Part shown: positions 9,947 through 22,461 of the stretch, piece after piece
Numbering within the stretch: position 1 is the first letter of the stretch
Layout of the letters: the number at the start of each line of letters is the position of its first letter
From: Anaeramoeba flamelloides
Lineage: Eukaryota; Metamonada; Anaeramoebidae
NCBI GenBank assembly: GCA_027625915.1
Contig: JANTQA010000060.1
Span: 4,712,001 to 4,776,000, forward strand
Direction: 5' to 3'
Length of the DNA stretch: 64,000 bases
Translations under genes and position numbers: made by a program
The notes under the pieces: generated by a model
Databases searched by the model: none
Seen by the model: only the letters and a program-made list of their open reading frames with translations
What the model was told of the DNA's origin: nothing

Positions 9947-11623
9947 CTAAGCAAAAAATTTTTATCAAAAAATTGATATTTTTTTTTGATTTCAAAAAGT
10001 CAATTGATAAAATCCAGAAGCATTTTTTCTATTTTTTTTTGTAATTAATTTTTTTTAAATATCTTCACATTTCAACAAATTATAATTGAAGTAATTTGAC
10101 TCATTGTTTCAACAACATTTAAAATATTTTTCTTTCTGACTACTATGAATATCACCTTAATTTTTATAAAAATATTTAGCAAATTTTCTCAACTTTGAAC
10201 AAATGAAGACAGATACTGATAAATTCTAATAAATTAAAAAAAATTTTTAGTTCAATTTCAATTTTTATAAATCTTCGAACTGTTTCTTATCAAACACTCC
10301 CTAGCAAATATTATTTGGAAGAGTAACTAATTTTACAAAGTTTCTTGGTATTTAGATACATAAAATGCTTTATTCGAGGTTGAGCATAAAAATTTCAAAA
10401 AGGAAAATCAAGTAAAAATTTCCAAAAATAAATTCCAATTTATCAGTATTTATAAATAAATAAATCCCTCTTTTTTCAAAAATATCTCATATAATTAAAA
10501 GAGGATATATTAATTGTTTTAATTTGGGGGGTTTCTTTATAAATTATTCAAAATATTTTTTTTTTTGACAATTACAAAGATTGTATCTAAAATTAAACAA
10601 AATTTTAGAATATAAATTTTCTAATATTATTCTTTTCTTTAAAGAATTTTAATTTTTAATTGTGAAACTTTAAAGAATCAACATAATATTGGTTTCTTAT
10701 TCATTGTTAGTTTCTTTGATCTTTTCATGTGCCAGCCTTCGAGAAAAAAGAATCTCTCTTTTTATATGGAAAAAGTTTCTTTTTCAAGTTTATACTTTTT
10801 ATATCAACAAAAATAAGTCTGTTATTGGTAATTATTGTTATAATAACACAGTAAAATCCAATAATTTCCACACTAATCAATACAGCCATAATTATTAATG
10901 TTTTATTTGTATACTTTCCTTAGAGAATAAAAAATAAAAGAAAAAAAGAACATTTTTCGCAAAATACTTTATTTTGGGTTATGGATAAAAGATCGTGATC
11001 GCTTTGACCAAAACGAAAGGACTACATACGTAGTGTATCTGTAATTTTCGTTTTAAATTATCTTCCTTAAATCTCTAAGCCATAAAAAAAAAAACAGGGT
11101 TAATTTTTAGTAAGGAGATTGTGGTCAAGTGTTTTATTCACCTGTCCAAACCAACTCTCAAATCAAAGTAAGACATTTTCATCCCCAAAAGAAAAGATTT
11201 TTGAAATATTCTTCAATAATTTCATGAGTTGGTTAAAAAAACAAAAAACCGACATCCTTAATGTAAAACACTGAAACACATTTGTCTTCAAGAAACACAT
11301 TTCAGTAAGAAGAGCACCCAAAACGAACTTGGATTGAAATATTATTTAAAAAAATTATTCAAAACTGACGTAAGTAGTGTTTCTTTGGACTTTTTTTAAA
11401 AAATACTAGCAATGAAAATAACCTTTCTTTTTATCTCCAAAAAAAGAAGAATGACAATATTTTGTAGATTTTTATTTTTTTTATTTTTTTTATTTTTTTT
11501 TAGATTTTCAAACTTATTTCTTTAGAGTTTTTTCTTTTTAGTTTAAATAACTTTCTTTTGTATATTTTTTCAACCCTTGTTTTTTTTCGAATTGCTCACA
11601 ATTTCCAACAATAAAAAAAAATA
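9947..11623. other. Spacer upstream of the 4E-T-like gene
   Basis: No gene supported. The part from about 10970 to 11420 is less AT-biased, with phrases such as 'gatcgtgatcgctttgacc' and a near-repeat 'acgtagtgt'/'gtaagtagtgt'. It may hold the promoter of the gene starting at 11624, but no defined element can be named. Confidence 0.35.
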
Positions 11624-14092
11624 ATGACTAATAACCAACCCCTTTCTGTTTCCAAAAAAAATCTAAATTCAACAAACACCGAAACAAAACTACAAGACGA
11701 AGAGATCACTTCAAAAACCAACATCGAAACGAAATCCAACAAAACCATGACTGACATAAAAAAAATTAGATACTCAAAGGAAATCCTTTTTTCGTTTCGC
11801 AAAGATCCTGTAATTTCGTTCGCATCAAAAACATTCATTGAAAACTTGAACGAGAAGCTACACCAAAAACCAAAAAAACGAAGGTCTTCTGTAAGCGTAC
11901 TTAATTACCGAAACAACACACGTAACACAAGAAACAACCAACAATTTAAAAAACAAAACCGAAGAGAGAGAGAAATGGGATTCCAACAGCAGCAAAAATA
12001 TAAACACACCAACGAAGGAAACGATTTTGAGAATAAAAAAGAATTTAAACAAAGCCACCAGAGCAATTATCCACAAAACAGCAAGAATTACTACAACCAA
12101 AATTATCAAAAAAGGGAATATTATAAGAATTATGGCAACACAAACGAACAAAACCAAAACCGTTCAAACCAAAGAAACAATGTTCCATCTTGGTTCACTG
12201 CTAGTGTCGATGAAAACGAAAACGATAATGACTTTAATCGAATGAAGGAAAAATTTGAACTTGAAAGACAAAGAAGAAAAGGCAAGGAAACAACAGAAAA
12301 AACAAAAAAAAGCAATGACCCGATCCAAAATCTTTTGCATGAAGGCAAGCAAGAAAAAGAAAGCCCCAAAATTCATGATTTGATAAATTCCAATTTTTCC
12401 AAACAAAAAAGCAAAAACACACATGATAAATTGGGAATTAATAATGACGAGTCGGTGTTCAATGAAGACGATCTTTTAAATCAGATCTTAATGGGCGATA
12501 ATCAAAGCCCCAACCAAGAATTGCAACAAAACGAAAACCAAGTAAAAGAACAACAGCAAAGGCAGCTATTATTGAAAGAGGGAAAAAACCGAAACAACAA
12601 TTCTAAGCGCCAGCTTCTTTCTCTCCAAATCCAATCCGTTGACGAAAATGAAAACGATCATCATAATTCCAGTAATTCAATCCTCATAAATAACCAGCAG
12701 AAATCAAACACATTTGCGCACCTTTATTTTAATTCCCAACCACAGACCAATAATTATTTGAGTTCTTCTTTTGATCAAACATATTTTAAAAATAAATCAT
12801 TTGAAAAAGAATTCGATCAAACAGAGACTTTAAATAATTATTTTAGTAACTCCAATCATAACAAAAAAAAAAATCAAAATCAATTTAGTTTCACTAACCA
12901 TAACAACAATAGCCACAGCAACAATAACACTAACATCATCATCGGTGGCAATAACAACAAGAATAATAGCACCAACAGCAGCAGCAGCAACAGCAAGAAT
13001 ACTAGTATTAGCAACAACAACAACAACAACAACAACAACAAAAAAAAAAAAAAACGAACAAAGATAATTAATAAAAATAGAATACCAATTCCCCGACAAA
13101 AAAAATCAACACTATCCCCTCAATCAAATTTCCAGCTTTCAACTTCTGCACCATATAATAAACAAAATAAAGAATTTGATATTTCAAATTATTTCAATAA
13201 TGGAAATTTTTCAAAAAGAAATAGCCGAAGATCATTATCTCCCAATAAAAACAGAATCAACAACAATAATAATAACATTAACATTAACAATAACAATAAC
13301 AATAACAATATAAATTTAAAACAAAACTTTTTTAATAACGAACGAAAGCCAATTAATTTAATGAATAAAAATCTGTTTCCAAATTTAGGAAGGAATCAAA
13401 ATTCTAAAGAACAATATTTCCAATCAAAATTTCAACAACAGCAACAACAGCAGCAGAAACAACAGCGACAGCAGCAGCAAAGACAATTACAGCAAAGACA
13501 GCGACGACAGGTAAGACAACAGCAACAGCAGCGGCAAACGCAACAACAATATTTTAATGTTCCAAAATTTGAAGATGAACAAAATAACTTTTCATTCGAT
13601 AATTATTATAAAAAAAAAACTACTAGAAAGGTACCAAAAGAAGAGTTTAATCGAAACGGTATTTCAATCCCATTTCAACAAAAACAACAGCAATATCAAA
13701 AAAAATCCAGCTTTAATTCGCCACAACAACAAAGCTGGAGTGAAGAAGTTTTCCAATTTTCTTTCAATGAAAATGATTATTTTAATCAAAATTATCAAAA
13801 CAATTCATTTAGCCCCAATAAACATCAATATCAAAAATATCAACAACAACAACAACAACAACAACAACCACGTCAACAACAGCAACGACAACAACAACAA
13901 CAACAACAAGGTGATATATCAAATCAATATCATACCACAGAAACACAATTTGATACAGATTCGTATTTTAAGCCAAAATACCCCAACCTAACAAAGCAAA
14001 ACAGATTCCAACAACAACAACCAACAACACAAAATCTTTCAAGAAGCGTCCCAAATAACTTTAACAATCAATATTTTCAAATGAAATATTAA
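11624..14092 (+). CDS. Asn/Gln-rich protein with 4E-T-like eIF4E-binding motif
   Basis: The single-exon, 822-residue product is mostly low complexity. Near the N-terminus, KKIRYSKEILFSFRKDP carries the canonical eIF4E-binding signature YxxxxL(hydrophobic): Tyr50, Leu55, Phe56. That motif and the following region resemble the N-terminus of the eIF4E transporter 4E-T, which represses translation and sits in P-bodies. A second short match is PSWF at residues 188-191, followed by a charged helix-like stretch FNRMKEKFELERQRRK; 4E-T also has a WF-containing segment downstream of its eIF4E site. The middle and C-terminal parts are polyasparagine and polyglutamine (about residues 410-480, 545-565, 600-645, 740-770), prone to phase separation. 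The start is ATG with an A-rich context. Function is inferred from a short motif, so any YxxxxL eIF4E-binding repressor remains possible. Confidence 0.55.
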   Translation: MTNNQPLSVSKKNLNSTNTETKLQDEEITSKTNIETKSNKTMTDIKKIRYSKEILFSFRKDPVISFASKTFIENLNEKLHQKPKKRRSSVSVLNYRNNTRNTRNNQQFKKQNRREREMGFQQQQKYKHTNEGNDFENKKEFKQSHQSNYPQNSKNYYNQNYQKREYYKNYGNTNEQNQNRSNQRNNVPSWFTASVDENENDNDFNRMKEKFELERQRRKGKETTEKTKKSNDPIQNLLHEGKQEKESPKIHDLINSNFSKQKSKNTHDKLGINNDESVFNEDDLLNQILMGDNQSPNQELQQNENQVKEQQQRQLLLKEGKNRNNNSKRQLLSLQIQSVDENENDHHNSSNSILINNQQKSNTFAHLYFNSQPQTNNYLSSSFDQTYFKNKSFEKEFDQTETLNNYFSNSNHNKKKNQNQFSFTNHNNNSHSNNNTNIIIGGNNNKNNSTNSSSSNSKNTSISNNNNNNNNNKKKKKRTKIINKNRIPIPRQKKSTLSPQSNFQLSTSAPYNKQNKEFDISNYFNNGNFSKRNSRRSLSPNKNRINNNNNNININNNNNNNNINLKQNFFNNERKPINLMNKNLFPNLGRNQNSKEQYFQSKFQQQQQQQQKQQRQQQQRQLQQRQRRQVRQQQQQRQTQQQYFNVPKFEDEQNNFSFDNYYKKKTTRKVPKEEFNRNGISIPFQQKQQQYQKKSSFNSPQQQSWSEEVFQFSFNENDYFNQNYQNNSFSPNKHQYQKYQQQQQQQQQPRQQQQRQQQQQQQGDISNQYHTTETQFDTDSYFKPKYPNLTKQNRFQQQQPTTQNLSRSVPNNFNNQYFQMKY

Positions 14093-15804
14093 TTTTATTT
14101 TTATTTTTTTCATTTAACTTTATAAAAATAATTATAAATAAAGAAAAACAATAAATAGAACTATCAATTGCATTTGGCACATCGTTTAAAAGAAAAAAAA
14201 AAAGAAATTTATTTTAAAAATTTCAATTTCAAATTCAAATTCAAATTTAATTTCATTTTCAATTTCATTTTCATTTTCATTTTCATTTTCATTTTCAATA
14301 TAGTTTTTAATAGATCAAGTTTATTATTAATATTTTATCTTTGTTTGAAAATTTCTTTTTTGATTTTTAATTTATTCAAAAGAATTTTCTTGTATTTTCA
14401 AAATATCTCTACAAATTTAAGTTTTTTTTTTTATTTTATTTTTATTTGGATTAAAATAGTTTTCAAAATTATTTTTAATTTTTAAATAATTCAAACAATA
14501 TTTAATAATATTCTACTCTGTTCTATTTTTTTTATTTTTTTTTTTTATTATTTTCGTTTTTATACTTTTTGCTTTTTCCAAATAACCTTTTTTAAGGGCC
14601 GAGCCACTATGGAGAAAAATCTTTTTATTACAAAAAAAGAGTTTTGTGAATTTTATAATATTTTTACGAAAGTAACGAATAAAGTTACAAAAAGTGCAAT
14701 TCTTTTTAAAAAATCTTGATAGATTGTAGTAAATAGCAATAATCGATAATATCGTGACAATTATTTAAAAATGGTGATAAATGTCAAAATATTGAGATTA
14801 CTTTTTAATAGCGAGATAATAATTGATGGGTTTTTGGGCTAATTGAGAAATATTTTAAAAAAAAAAATTTTTTTTGATCAAAAAACAGATTAGGTGACAA
14901 AAAGTTATTCTTTGAAAAAACAACAAAAAAGATACTTGATCCGATCAAGGATCAGGTCATACAGTTTTATTGTATTTTCATTTTATTTGTCCGACAAATC
15001 TACCGATCATTTTAGATCAACAACAAGAATAACTCAAGATATTTAAATATTTTCTCCGTCAATCCTGGTGTTATAAATCGTGTTGAATAAAAGAGTTTCT
15101 AAAGCAACCAACCTTTCGCTTGTTCTTTGAAGAATGTGTTCTTGGGTTAAAACATTTTTAATATTCTTCATAAACTGAAAGGATATTTTTAAAAGCTTTC
15201 AGGGCAACCTATGTGCATTATCAACAATTTTAAGACTGTTTGGACATTTTCCTTTTTGTTATTCTTCTTCGTCTCAGACATTTGTATTAGATAAAAAACA
15301 AAGCAAGGGTTTAAAGGCTTGTTTTATTCGATTGCCAATAAGAAGGAAATTTACTCAATATTCTTTTTGGTTATTTAACCGGAGAAGATAATAACTTCAT
15401 GAAAAAAAAAACACATTTATTTTATATTAAAGAGCTTTACTGAAATCGATTATTGTTAATTTGATCATAAAATTAATTCGAGATTTTATATTCTGTAAAA
15501 AAAAAATGTAAACAATAAAAATTTTTTCCACTACAAACAGTCTACTTCCGTTTATAAAGTTTTATACTGTTCAAAACTTTCAAACACTTAAAGAACAATT
15601 CATAACCCTTACCAACACTTTCTAATATTTTCAAAAGGGAGAAAAAGTTAAAAAAGTCCCGAGACTTTGTTGATTTAAAAGATTTTTTATAAAGTGATTT
15701 CAAAAAAAAAATTAATTTTCTGTTTTTTCAAAATTTGTATTTTATCGTGATAATATGGAATATTGCAATTTTATGATTTTTTGTCATAAAGAAGGAATAA
15801 TCGT
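14093..15804. other. Spacer with hexanucleotide repeat
   Basis: An AATAAA lies near 14137, a likely polyadenylation signal for the preceding gene. A simple repeat of TTTCAA/TTTCAT units occupies about 14218-14300; the long open frame through it is only repeat translation. The remainder to 15804 shows no gene. Confidence 0.5.
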
Positions 15805-16002
15805 TAGAGTCGGTTCCACTTTTAAGACACAAACTTTCAACGAAATTTAAGACACAATAAAAATCTCAAATTAAGGCACGAAATTCAGATTCTAGTAATA
15901 TAAAGTGTAAAAAAAAAATTCCAAAAAATGTACTTTAATTTGAGGTTTTTTTGTTCCTTAAATTTCCTTGAAAGTTTGTGCCTTAAAAACTGAACTGACT
16001 AT
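15805..16002. mobile_element. Palindromic MITE, copy F
   Basis: Arms 'tccacttttaagacacaaac' and 'gtttgtgccttaaaaact' in mirrored order, with ends decayed to AGTCGG and TGACTAT. It is more diverged than copies D and E. Confidence 0.75.
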
Positions 16003-16201
16003 ATTTTTTCAATATTATCTTGAATTTATTGTTAATATCATCATAATATATATTATCCTCAAAACCCCTATTGATAAGTGACAATATAGTAAGGTGAAAA
16101 ATAATTTATTTACCTTTGTTTTCTGTTGTTGTACAAAAGAACACGAAAAAAAAAAAATAGTAACTGAAACATGATCCAATATTCTGCTGTTAATACCAAG
16201 T

Positions 16202-16318
16202 ACAAAACCCGAGGGTGATACTACTTTTGGCTTTGGAAAACGTTATTATCCATCTAAAGTCTTACTAATATCTTTTTGGAAAGTCAATTCCATTGGGTTA
16301 GTGCAAAAGATGCCATAA
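16202..16318 (+). pseudogene. Coding-like fragment, unrecognised
   Basis: A 38-codon open stretch preceded by 'accaag' reads TKPEGDTTFGFGKRYYPSK, continues with an aliphatic-rich stretch and ends VQKMP plus stop. Its codon use includes C- and G-ending codons unlike the flanks. No start codon and no partner exon were found. It may be a stranded exon or relic; the family is unknown. Confidence 0.2.
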
Positions 16319-16658
16319 TCTTGGAATATATTTTTACATGTTAATTCTTAATTGATTTTTTTTTTCCCTTCTTTAACAGTTAAAGCTGGGGATTGAATTT
16401 TGTCTTAATAAAAGATAACTAATAAAAAATATAAAAATATTTTTTTTTGTCATAAAATTGTCTTTTTTTCTTTGAAAATATGTTTGAAAAATGAAAGAGA
16501 AAAACTTGAAATAACAATGCCTTTATTGTTTTAATTCTTCTATTTCTGTAAAATCTTTGATTTTTATTTTTTTATTTTTTTGATTAAAATTAAGCGTAAA
16601 AAAAGTATTTGTGTTGATTGGGTTTTAAAATATTTTAGAGAACACATTTTGATTTTTT

Positions 16659-16847
16659 TTAATGTTTAGAATATTCATTAATTTTTTGAGTATTTTGCCA
16701 TTGTTTTTTTTTTTTTTGCGAACTTAAAAACAAAATTCTTGAAGAATCATTGAGGATCTGTATTGGAGATTTGGGCGATAAGTTCCATTTTTTATTTTTG
16801 AATAATTTTAATTTTTGGTCAAAATTTTTTAATTTGCTTTTTGTCAC
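16659..16847 (-). pseudogene. Coding-like stretch after a splice-acceptor-like site, unrecognised
   Basis: On the minus strand 'catttacag' precedes an open stretch reading SKLKNFDQKLKLFKNKKW, then NLSPKSPIQILNDSSRILF, before it dissolves into poly-Lys and Asn. The middle 20 codons look coding-like. No ATG, no continuing exon and no known family, so it is only a candidate. Confidence 0.15.
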
Positions 16848-17379
16848 CTGTAAATGTGTGTTTAAAATGTTTTTATTATTTTAATTTTTTTATTTCAAGC
16901 TAAAGAAATCTATAATTGATTTTTTTGAGATTAAATACTTCTTTATCAGATAAAAATGTTGATTTGTTTCGAAAATATTTTAAAAGTAATTATTAAACTT
17001 GGATTTGGTATTAAAATGAGATGAATTTTTATCTGATTACCCTTTTTTTGGTTCTTTAATATTTATTTCATTTAGGATTAATTATTAACACATACTGTTG
17101 TATAAAAAAAGGCCCAAACATACACATGTAGAGATCACAGATTAGGATTAAGTTATTGAAAAACTTTTTTTAAAAATGGGGAAATGAAAATGAAGTAAAA
17201 ATTGATTCCTATTAATTAATTAATTACTATTAAACTATTTATTAGTATTCATTGAAAGTTCATTGTTAAAATCTCTGCAATTTTTATAAAAATCCGTACT
17301 TCTTTATTTCTAGAAGATTTATAGATGAATAAAGAAATAAAAAATAATCACTAATTTTATTTGAAATTTAAAATTGTAC

Positions 17380-17978
17380 ATTAATAATGAATTCTCTATA
17401 TAAACCACAAATCCAATCCTTTTATCTTTGTTTTGGCTTCTAACTCTCCTTTATCCAAATATTAAATCAAAATATATTTGTAAAAAAGTATAATTAGTTT
17501 TTTTTTTTTTCGTTTTTAGTTAGATTTTCAAAACTTACTTAATATATCCTGAGGAATACACAAAGACAATATTTGTATAAATATTAAAAGAAATTATCCT
17601 AAAAAATGTTTTTTTTTATTGTTTTTATTTTTTGTTCGACTTGTAAATACCCACTTACAGCAGAGTAGTAGAGAATATTTGTCTTGATCTTGGAGGAAGT
17701 TATCAATTTTACTGTGTTATTAGCACAAAAGTACTAATCACTGATTTCAATAAAAAACTATTTTGATAAATTTCCTATTATGTGTTTTTTTAAGGGCTGG
17801 GTTCATATCGTTTTTCGAGTAGAACAGCACAAATAAATACCAAAAACGAAAAAATAACTAATTATACTTTTTTACAAATATATTTTGATTTAATATTTGG
17901 ATAAAGGAGAGTTAGAAGCCTAAACAAAGATAAAAGGATGGAATTTGTAGTGTATTGAAATAATTCATTATGAAAGTT
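17380..17978. mobile_element. Terminal-inverted-repeat element, about 125-bp arms
   Basis: The left arm at about 17380-17505 includes 'ccttttatctttgttttggc' and 'tctcctttatccaaatatt'. The right arm at about 17850-17978 is its reverse complement with scattered differences; both ends read ATAATGAATT. The centre carries no transposase. Single copy seen here, family not assigned. Confidence 0.7.
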
Positions 17979-18299
17979 TGTCCTTAAATGTGAAAAAAAT
18001 TTGGTTGATTTGCTCTTTTTTCAATTCATAACTATTAACTCCAATTAAGATTCTAATTTCATCCAAAATTTACAGTAAAAAAAAACCCAAAATAATAAAC
18101 ACAGAACCCAAATTTCAATCACTTTCTTCGGAAAACTATTTGTAAAAAAGAAAAAGAGGAAAAGAAGTGAAAAAGATATTCTCATTTATTCTTTAAATAC
18201 AGGTAAGTAAATATCGGACCGATTTCTTATAGTACCTCGTTTAAAAATGAAATTCATCAAACCTAAGATTCAAATTATAAATTTTTTCTCAAAATAATT

Positions 18300-18640
18300 A
18301 AAGTTTTTAATTTTTTTCCAAGAATTTTTATGATAAAAAATAAAATTTCAAGAAAAAACCGAGAAAATGAAAAAAATAAAAAAACAAATTCAATTCATAA
18401 TTTAAAATTTTCTCAAATCATCAAGGAGTTTATCTTCAAAATTGATTTGAACTTTGGTATACTAACGAATACTCATGTAGAGGCTGTATTGGATAAAGAT
18501 GAAAAAAAGTACTTTCTTTCTTTTGAAATAGTGGTGATAAAAATCGAATTTGGGTTATTGAAATATAGTAAGTATACAAATGAAAACAACATTCACTCAA
18601 AAATTTCCATTCTATTTCAAATCATAAAATTAACATAAAT
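18300..18640. repeat. Partial copy of the 4.4-kb repeat family
   Basis: The segment around 18420-18480 matches the element at 4421-5055 and the one near 42660 ('ttcaaaattgatttgaactt'). The 102-codon open frame over it is therefore treated as repeat, not a gene. Confidence 0.4.
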
Positions 18641-18999
18641 GCAATTTTGAGAATTGATGATAGGAAAATAATTTTACAGATAATTTGTAGGAAAATAAGA
18701 TTTCTTTTAAACACCACTTGAGGCTATTCTTTACCAATAACAAATTTTGGTTGATAATATTGAGTTTGTGTTTTATTAACTTTAAAAGTTTAAGAAAAAT
18801 ATTTTTACACTTAACTGTAAAATTGGAAAAAGAAATGATCAACCTAAAAAATTAAATTTTGAATTTATCATCCGAACTTGTTGATTCAACAATTAGGGTC
18901 TCTGTTTCTAAAAAAAACTCAAAAGAAAAATTATCTAATGAATTTTTTCAAAAAAATCTTTTTTTGTTACTTTCATTTTTCCTTCAACATTTTCGAAAA

Positions 19000-21900
19000 A
19001 TGTCTATCATCTCTCAGAAAAAATCGGAATCTAAAACCAAAAAAACAAAACACAAGAAAAAACAAAAGCTTATACTTGACGTTGAAGAACCAAGGGTGGT
19101 GACAGAGCCTAACGAAAAGGAAATTGAAGAATATGAACCAAAGGAAATTGTCGTCAAGCCAAGCCCACAAAGATCTAAGGATTATAACAAGACTAACGAA
19201 CTTTGGGATCGAGTTCATTACGCACACCCAAATGGGGGTTGGTTATATCGTAATCATGAAATGATCAAAAAACAAAGAAAGTAAGATTTTAAATTTGTAA
19301 ATAAAGGATTGGTTTCCAAATTTTTCACACTAAAAATTCCTTTTATTGTCCTATTTTTATTTCCAAAAAACAATAAATTCAATTGTTCAGGATTGTCTTT
19401 GAGATTATCAAGAGTATTGCTGGTAATATTTTTAAAAGCGAAAGGGATCTTTGCTCAATTACCATGCCTGTTAGCATTTTTGAGCCACGATCCTATTTGC
19501 ATAGGTTGGTTGATCTTTTTCAGTTTTGCCCGATTTTTTTTAAGGTCGCAGCACAAGAAAAGGACCCATTGGAAAGACTAAAATTAGTTATTTGTTGTGT
19601 AATTTTGGGCCTCCACAACACTGTTGCTCAAGCTAAGGTAAGATTGAATTTTAATTAATCTTGATCTTGATTAATGTTTGGATAATAAGAATCTAGTCGT
19701 TACAGCTAAAAATCATTTTTTGAAAAGGAAAAAAAAATTTTACTTATTTTTATGAGAAACCTAATTACCAATTAAAAACCAATATATATCTGAAGCGTGA
19801 TCGATCTCTAAAAATCAACAAGTGACAAACTATAACATTTTAAGAAAAAGTGCCTTGTGAGAGACTCAATTTCTTATTTAAAACCTTAGAATCTATAATT
19901 TTGAAAACAACTTTGTATGTTTTGAAGTCTATCTCTTTGGTGATTTTTGAGATCTCGATGATTTTTTTTTGAATTTTTTCCATTTTTAAAATGAGTTATT
20001 TTTTCGCAATAATGTTATAAAGTCCTTACTTTGACAAATCTAGAAGTTTCAAAAATAACCACAGCTTGGATTAAATCTAATTAAATTGGTTTTGTACTTG
20101 TAACAATTTTTTTCAAATTAAAGTAAATCAAGTATTTGGAAATATAAGGGTGTTTGAAATATTCCCGAAAATACTCGAAAATCGTAAATACCCGAAAATT
20201 TTTTAACTACGGAAAAACATGTTATGGACAACTTCTAAGAAAACACAGTTTAAGATAAAATAACAATTTTACTTTTAGACAAAATATTTTTTTTTGAATG
20301 GTCTACTTAAATTACTCTAAAGAGGCTTTGGTACCTTTTGAGTATATTTGAGTAATTGTTGGTACTTGTTAGGATAAGTGTATAGGTATGTAAGGGTATT
20401 GGAATGGGCTGTGTTAAGTTTGGTATGGTGTGTGTTTGTCGGTTTTGGTTAAACCAGGTCCTTTTATGGAAGGGAGAGTTAAATAAAGTTTGGCTTGGGG
20501 AACCGTGTGTAGGGTATGGGTATGTATTGCACGATTAGATATTATTCTTGCTTATTTTTGGATTGTATACAAGATTACAAAATGATGGGTAATGATACCC
20601 AATTAGAAATTTTCTATACAAGTACTATTTCTCTCATTTAGTTAATACCATTTCGAAATGATCAGAAAGGTTAGCCATCCAAGATACCAATTCATTTCAC
20701 ACAAAATGGGTTGAATATCATTCCCTAAAATTTTAATTTTTTGAATTTTGATATTTTCAGAAAAAAATTTTTCAAAATAAAATTCCAAATTTACCTTTAA
20801 GCTGAGTCTATTGACACTATTATTTCTTAGAAGTTGTTCAAAAAATGTTTTTTGTGAGTTAAAAAAATTTCAGGTATTTTTGATTTTTGGGTATTTTCGG
20901 GAATATTTGATATCTTCGAAATATAAAAAAAGAAAGGATTAATTTTTTTTATAATTGGAATTTTTTGTAATTAAGGATTCTTTTCAACTATTTTTTTTTT
21001 AAATTTGAATTTAAAGATATTGAGAATCATTTGAATTTTTTTTATCAAGTTCTTTAAATTTTGAAATTGGGTTCATTGAGAAATTGGTTTTTTTGTTGTT
21101 GGGATTTTTCGAAATATTTTAAAGAATTTTTTTTATTAATTGTATTTTTAAATCGAGATCCTTTAATTTTTTTTTTAACTTATTTGATTTTTGTTATTGA
21201 TAACAATCGATTTTTTTGTTTCTATTTGAATTTTGCAAAACAAAAAAGCAATTTCAGAAGATTCTATTTTGGTGTCGAATAACTCCCGAGTATGGATCAA
21301 ATCCACACAAAGTTACTCAACCCTTAAACCCAAAACACACTTTTTTCATTTTTGAAATATAACCAGTTCCACTTTTAAGGCACAAATATTTAATAAAATT
21401 TTGGGCATAAAAAAATCTCAAATTAAAACACATTTTTTGGAATTTATTTTTACACGAATTCTTTTACTAGAATTCCAAATTTTGTGCATTAGTTTGAAAA
21501 ATTTTTTTTCTTTAAATTTCTTTGTAAGTTTATGTATTAAAAGTGGTCCCTAATGTACTGTTATTTAAAAATTCAATAAACACTTGTTTAAAATTCAATT
21601 TCTTTTTTTGAATTCTAAAAGTCGGAAAAAAATTCAATTTATTTCACCGGTTTTGTTGATTAATATTTTGAAAGGTTGTTAATACAAACCCTTTATTTTA
21701 CACCCTCTTATAAATTTCAGAAAAACAATTTCTAATCATAAATAATAACATAAGTATTACATTACGATAAACAACTGATGAATATTTAAACTTGCAATAC
21801 AAAGAAGAGAAACAATTTTTTTTTCTCATACAATCATTCTCTAATTATTATATGAAAAATTTGGATTAGAATTTTGTCAAAATAATTTAATCTTGATCTT

Positions 21901-22352
21901 GATGAATATATATTGTAACTTTAATATAAAGTGATAGATTTGTTTTTTTATCTGGGATGTAAAGTTATATACCAATTCATGGTCTTTAACGTAAATTAGA
22001 CAACAAAAAATCCCATTTAAATAACAATTTTAAAAAAAATTCCTATACTTAGCTGTTAAATTTTCCATTTTAACTTGGGTTATGAAGATCTTTTCACACC
22101 CATCAAATCACAATGGGATGATTTAACCAAAATTAAAATACAAAATTTCTATTTATTGATTGGAAAATGATAATAAACTAAAATTAATTCAGGACTCTTA
22201 AGATCAATTGATTTTTAATAAATAATACACCAACAACTTTCTTTTACAAAAACACCATTGCTTTATTATTTTTCAATAAAACATCTTATATCTTCGAGAA
22301 TTTTGGATAATCTTAATAATTTTACTTTACCAGTATTTGGTTTTTAAATGGG

Positions 22353-22421
<69 letters not shown>

Positions 22422-22429
22422 CTAACGAT

Positions 22430-22461
<32 letters not shown>

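Noticed and set aside
12830-13099. Hydrophobic valine-rich open frame on the minus strand
   Set aside because: Reverse reading of the AAC/CAA repeats of the Asn-rich gene; a shadow with no independent support.
14168-14485. Phe-rich 105-codon open frame
   Set aside because: Translation of a TTTCAA/TTTCAT simple repeat and poly-T sequence.
18330-18638. 102-codon open frame before the ORP gene
   Set aside because: Overlaps a dispersed repeat also present at 4.9 and 42.7 kb; no domain and no splice partner.
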